Assembly (NCBI GenBank): GCA_020061685.1 | Contig: JAGUXU010000024.1 | Coordinates: 1-21,971 of the forward strand | Length of the DNA: 21,971 nt | DNA from: Candidatus Omnitrophota bacterium | GTDB taxonomy: Bacteria > Omnitrophota > Gorgyraeia > Pluralincolimonadales > Pluralincolimonadaceae | Direction: 5' to 3' | Shown here: piece by piece, positions 20,444 through 21,971 of the stretch | How positions within the stretch are numbered: the first letter of the stretch is position 1 | Layout: every line of letters starts with the position of its first letter | Notes under the pieces: generated by a model | Told to the model about the DNA's origin: nothing | The model's database searches: none | The model's input: the letters and a program-made list of their open reading frames with translations, nothing else | Made by a program: the position numbers and the translations under genes

Positions 20444-21482
20444 CTGTCAATACCTCGCATCCTTTCCTGGTAACCAGGACCATATCCTCGATCCGTATAC
20501 CGCCCCAACCCGGCAAATAAATGGCCGGTTCGATCGTAAAGATCATGCCGGGTTTTAATACGGTGTGATTCCTGCCTGATATGGAAGGACTTTCATGGAC
20601 CTCAAGCCCTATCCCGTGGCCTAATGCGTGGCCGAAGCAATTACCGAATCCCTTTTTACGAATAAAGCCCCGCGCGATTTCGTCGATCCTGGATATCTCT
20701 ACGCCGGGGCGGATTGCCTTTATAGAGCGCCTATTTGCCTCTCTTACCGTATCGTAAATCTTCTTTGTTCTTGGATTAATTTTACCCAAAAAGAATACGC
20801 GTGTCAAGTCGGAATTATAGCCCTTGTAACCTACGCCTAAGTCCAATAAAACCATATCATTAGGTCTTATCCTGCGCGTGCCTGGACGGGCGTGGGGTAA
20901 AGCGGAATTGCTTCCCGAGGCCACTATTATGTCAAAAGAACTCTTGTCGCCGCCTGCCACCTTAATAAAATGTTCCAACTCGGCGGCAAGATCACGCTCC
21001 GCGAGGCCCGGCCTTAATATGGTCTTAAAACGGGTGGAGACCTTTTCCAGTATCGAGACCGATTCCCTTATAAAACGCACCTCTCCGGCATCTTTTACCA
21101 CCCTCAACCTCTCGACCATATCGTGAACAGGCGCCAGTTCGATCCCAGGCAACGATCTCATCAACCGGTCATGCTGGGCATGCGTAAGGTCATGGCATTC
21201 AAATCCTAACCGCTTCACCTTAAGCGCATAGACCAGATCCCTGATAGTCTCGGCTAATGAACTCTTTATGATCTTGACCGTGAAACCCCTGGTGTCCCTC
21301 CGGGCCTGCAGCTCATACCTTGAATCGGTGAGAAAGAACCGTTTTTTGCTTGCTATAAGAAGGCTGGCATCGTCGCCCTCATAACAGCTTAAATAACGCA
21401 CATTCGCCGCCTTAGTGACCAAAAACGCGTCTATGCGCTCTTTAGCGAGAGCAATTATGACTCTTTCTATACGGGATCTCAA
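20427..21482 (-). CDS. M24 Xaa-Pro aminopeptidase/dipeptidase (YqhT-type)
   Basis: A 351-residue creatinase-fold peptidase. An N-terminal domain (about 1-125) is followed by the M24 catalytic domain. The five metal ligands are all present: D214 (LLDLG), D225 (NSDLTR), H289 (HALGHGIG), E318 (IEPA) and E332 (RIED). It cleaves Xaa-Pro peptides in the cytoplasm. The start is TTG at 21482, in a 4-base overlap with aroQ. Its place between aroQ and efp is that of B. subtilis yqhT. Confidence 0.93.
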   Translation of the reverse strand: MRSRIERVIIALAKERIDAFLVTKAANVRYLSCYEGDDASLLIASKKRFFLTDSRYELQARRDTRGFTVKIIKSSLAETIRDLVYALKVKRLGFECHDLTHAQHDRLMRSLPGIELAPVHDMVERLRVVKDAGEVRFIRESVSILEKVSTRFKTILRPGLAERDLAAELEHFIKVAGGDKSSFDIIVASGSNSALPHARPGTRRIRPNDMVLLDLGVGYKGYNSDLTRVFFLGKINPRTKKIYDTVREANRRSIKAIRPGVEISRIDEIARGFIRKKGFGNCFGHALGHGIGLEVHESPSISGRNHTVLKPGMIFTIEPAIYLPGWGGIRIEDMVLVTRKGCEVLTDDIDK

Positions 21483-21925
21483 TGCGGTCTTCTTTTGGCT
21501 ATGTCTATAGCGGCTTTCAGGCCTAACTTGTAGCTGTTCATGCCGAAACCGCTCACCTGCCCTACGGCGACAGGCGCGATCAGCGAGGTGCGGCGGAAAT
21601 CCTCCCGGGCATAAATATTGGAGATGTGGACTTCTATCGTCGGAATAGCGACGGCCGAGATGGCGTCCCTTATGGCGACCGAGGTATGCGTATAAGCAGC
21701 GGGGTTTATCAGGATGCAGTCAAATTTTCCCTTCGCCTTGCCTATCTTCTCGACTATCTCTCCCTCATGGTTCGACTGGAACGTCTCCAGTTCGACCTTT
21801 TCGACCTTGGCGATCTTTTTTAATTCGGCGTCTATCTCCTGCAGGGTAAACTTGCCGTAAATATCGACTTCGCGGCCGCCCAGAAGATTAAGGTTCGGGC
21901 CGTGTATCACAAGTATCTTTGCCAT
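21479..21925 (-). CDS. aroQ: Type II 3-dehydroquinate dehydratase
   Basis: A 148-residue type II enzyme converting dehydroquinate to dehydroshikimate. The GPNLNLLGGRE loop with R18 and catalytic Y23, the NPAAYTHTS block (74-82) and the H100 region EVHISNIYAREDFR fit the family closely. It is the step following AroB (4302-5417), which is encoded in another unit. It follows the partial Trm112-like stop by one base. Confidence 0.97.
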   Translation of the reverse strand: MAKILVIHGPNLNLLGGREVDIYGKFTLQEIDAELKKIAKVEKVELETFQSNHEGEIVEKIGKAKGKFDCILINPAAYTHTSVAIRDAISAVAIPTIEVHISNIYAREDFRRTSLIAPVAVGQVSGFGMNSYKLGLKAAIDIAKRRPH

Positions 21926-21926
21926 A

Positions 21927-21971
21927 TTATTTCTCCGCCTCGTCTATCAGCATGATCGGTATACCGTCCCT
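21927..21971 (-). CDS. Trm112/YcaR-family protein, C-terminal fragment
   Basis: The last 14 residues of a minus-strand gene, RDGIPIMLIDEAEK, then stop TAA. This is the conserved C-terminus of Trm112/UPF0434 (YcaR) small zinc-ribbon proteins, whose ends read RDGIPVLL. The zinc cysteines and the start lie outside the window. With a single base before aroQ, it is in the same transcript. Confidence 0.6.
   Translation of the reverse strand, partial: RDGIPIMLIDEAEK

Noticed and set aside
1..21971. CRISPR array, insertion sequence, prophage or toxin-antitoxin locus
   Set aside because: No regularly spaced direct repeats, no transposase or integrase motifs, and no paired small toxin/antitoxin genes were found; the gaps between genes are too small to hide one.

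Overview
The window reads as chromosomal housekeeping sequence from a Gram-negative-type bacterium of the PVC/Omnitrophota neighbourhood. This placement is an inference. It rests on a small basic protein (5755-6069) that looks like the Chlamydiae/Verrucomicrobia small basic family, heptose (LPS) genes, a lipoprotein LysM/LytM factor, SPOR proteins, ExeA/GspB-type genes and a pyrophosphate-type phosphofructokinase. Coding is very dense. Almost everything lies on the minus strand, and most junctions are 1-4 base overlaps or gaps under 12 bases. No insertion sequence, prophage, CRISPR array or toxin-antitoxin pair was seen.

Left end (1-3600). Two minus-strand PilZ-type genes, the first cut by the window edge, face a plus-strand pair of an ExeA-like ATPase and a GspB-like protein. 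Good sigma70-type promoters can be read for each unit. The plus pair runs tail-to-tail into a minus-strand unit of GNAT acetyltransferase, YbgC-type thioesterase and a SPOR protein. The promoter of that unit has its -35 box inside the last codons of rnc.

Middle (3593-12045). A long co-directional run, in transcription order: an NlpD-like lipoprotein, an ATPase_2-type ATPase with an apparently dead nuclease-like tail, a YfcE-type phosphodiesterase, a HIT protein, dGTPase, an AsmA-like protein, a SPOR protein, the small basic protein, a stand-alone MetRS-type tRNA-binding domain, aroB and rnc. A tRNA-Gly(CCC) lies just upstream of the run.

Right end (12144-21971). A second long run, in transcription order: a Trm112-like C-terminus (cut by the edge), aroQ, M24 peptidase, efp, accB, accC, an AmaP/Asp23-type membrane protein, PPi-type pfkA, gmhA, rfaE2, thiD2, thiE, thiC, a PfkB-family kinase. 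The aroQ-peptidase-efp-accB-accC-Asp23 order matches Bacillus subtilis. The thi genes cover the pyrimidine (HMP) branch of thiamine synthesis plus the final coupling enzyme; gmhA and rfaE2 cover two steps of ADP-heptose synthesis.

No wholly new multi-gene system stands out. The most interesting points are altered or missing catalytic residues in familiar folds (NlpD-like LytM, RNase III, the ATPase C-terminus), the PPi-PFK signature, a split ThiD2/ThiE pair, and an orphan PfkB kinase of unknown substrate.
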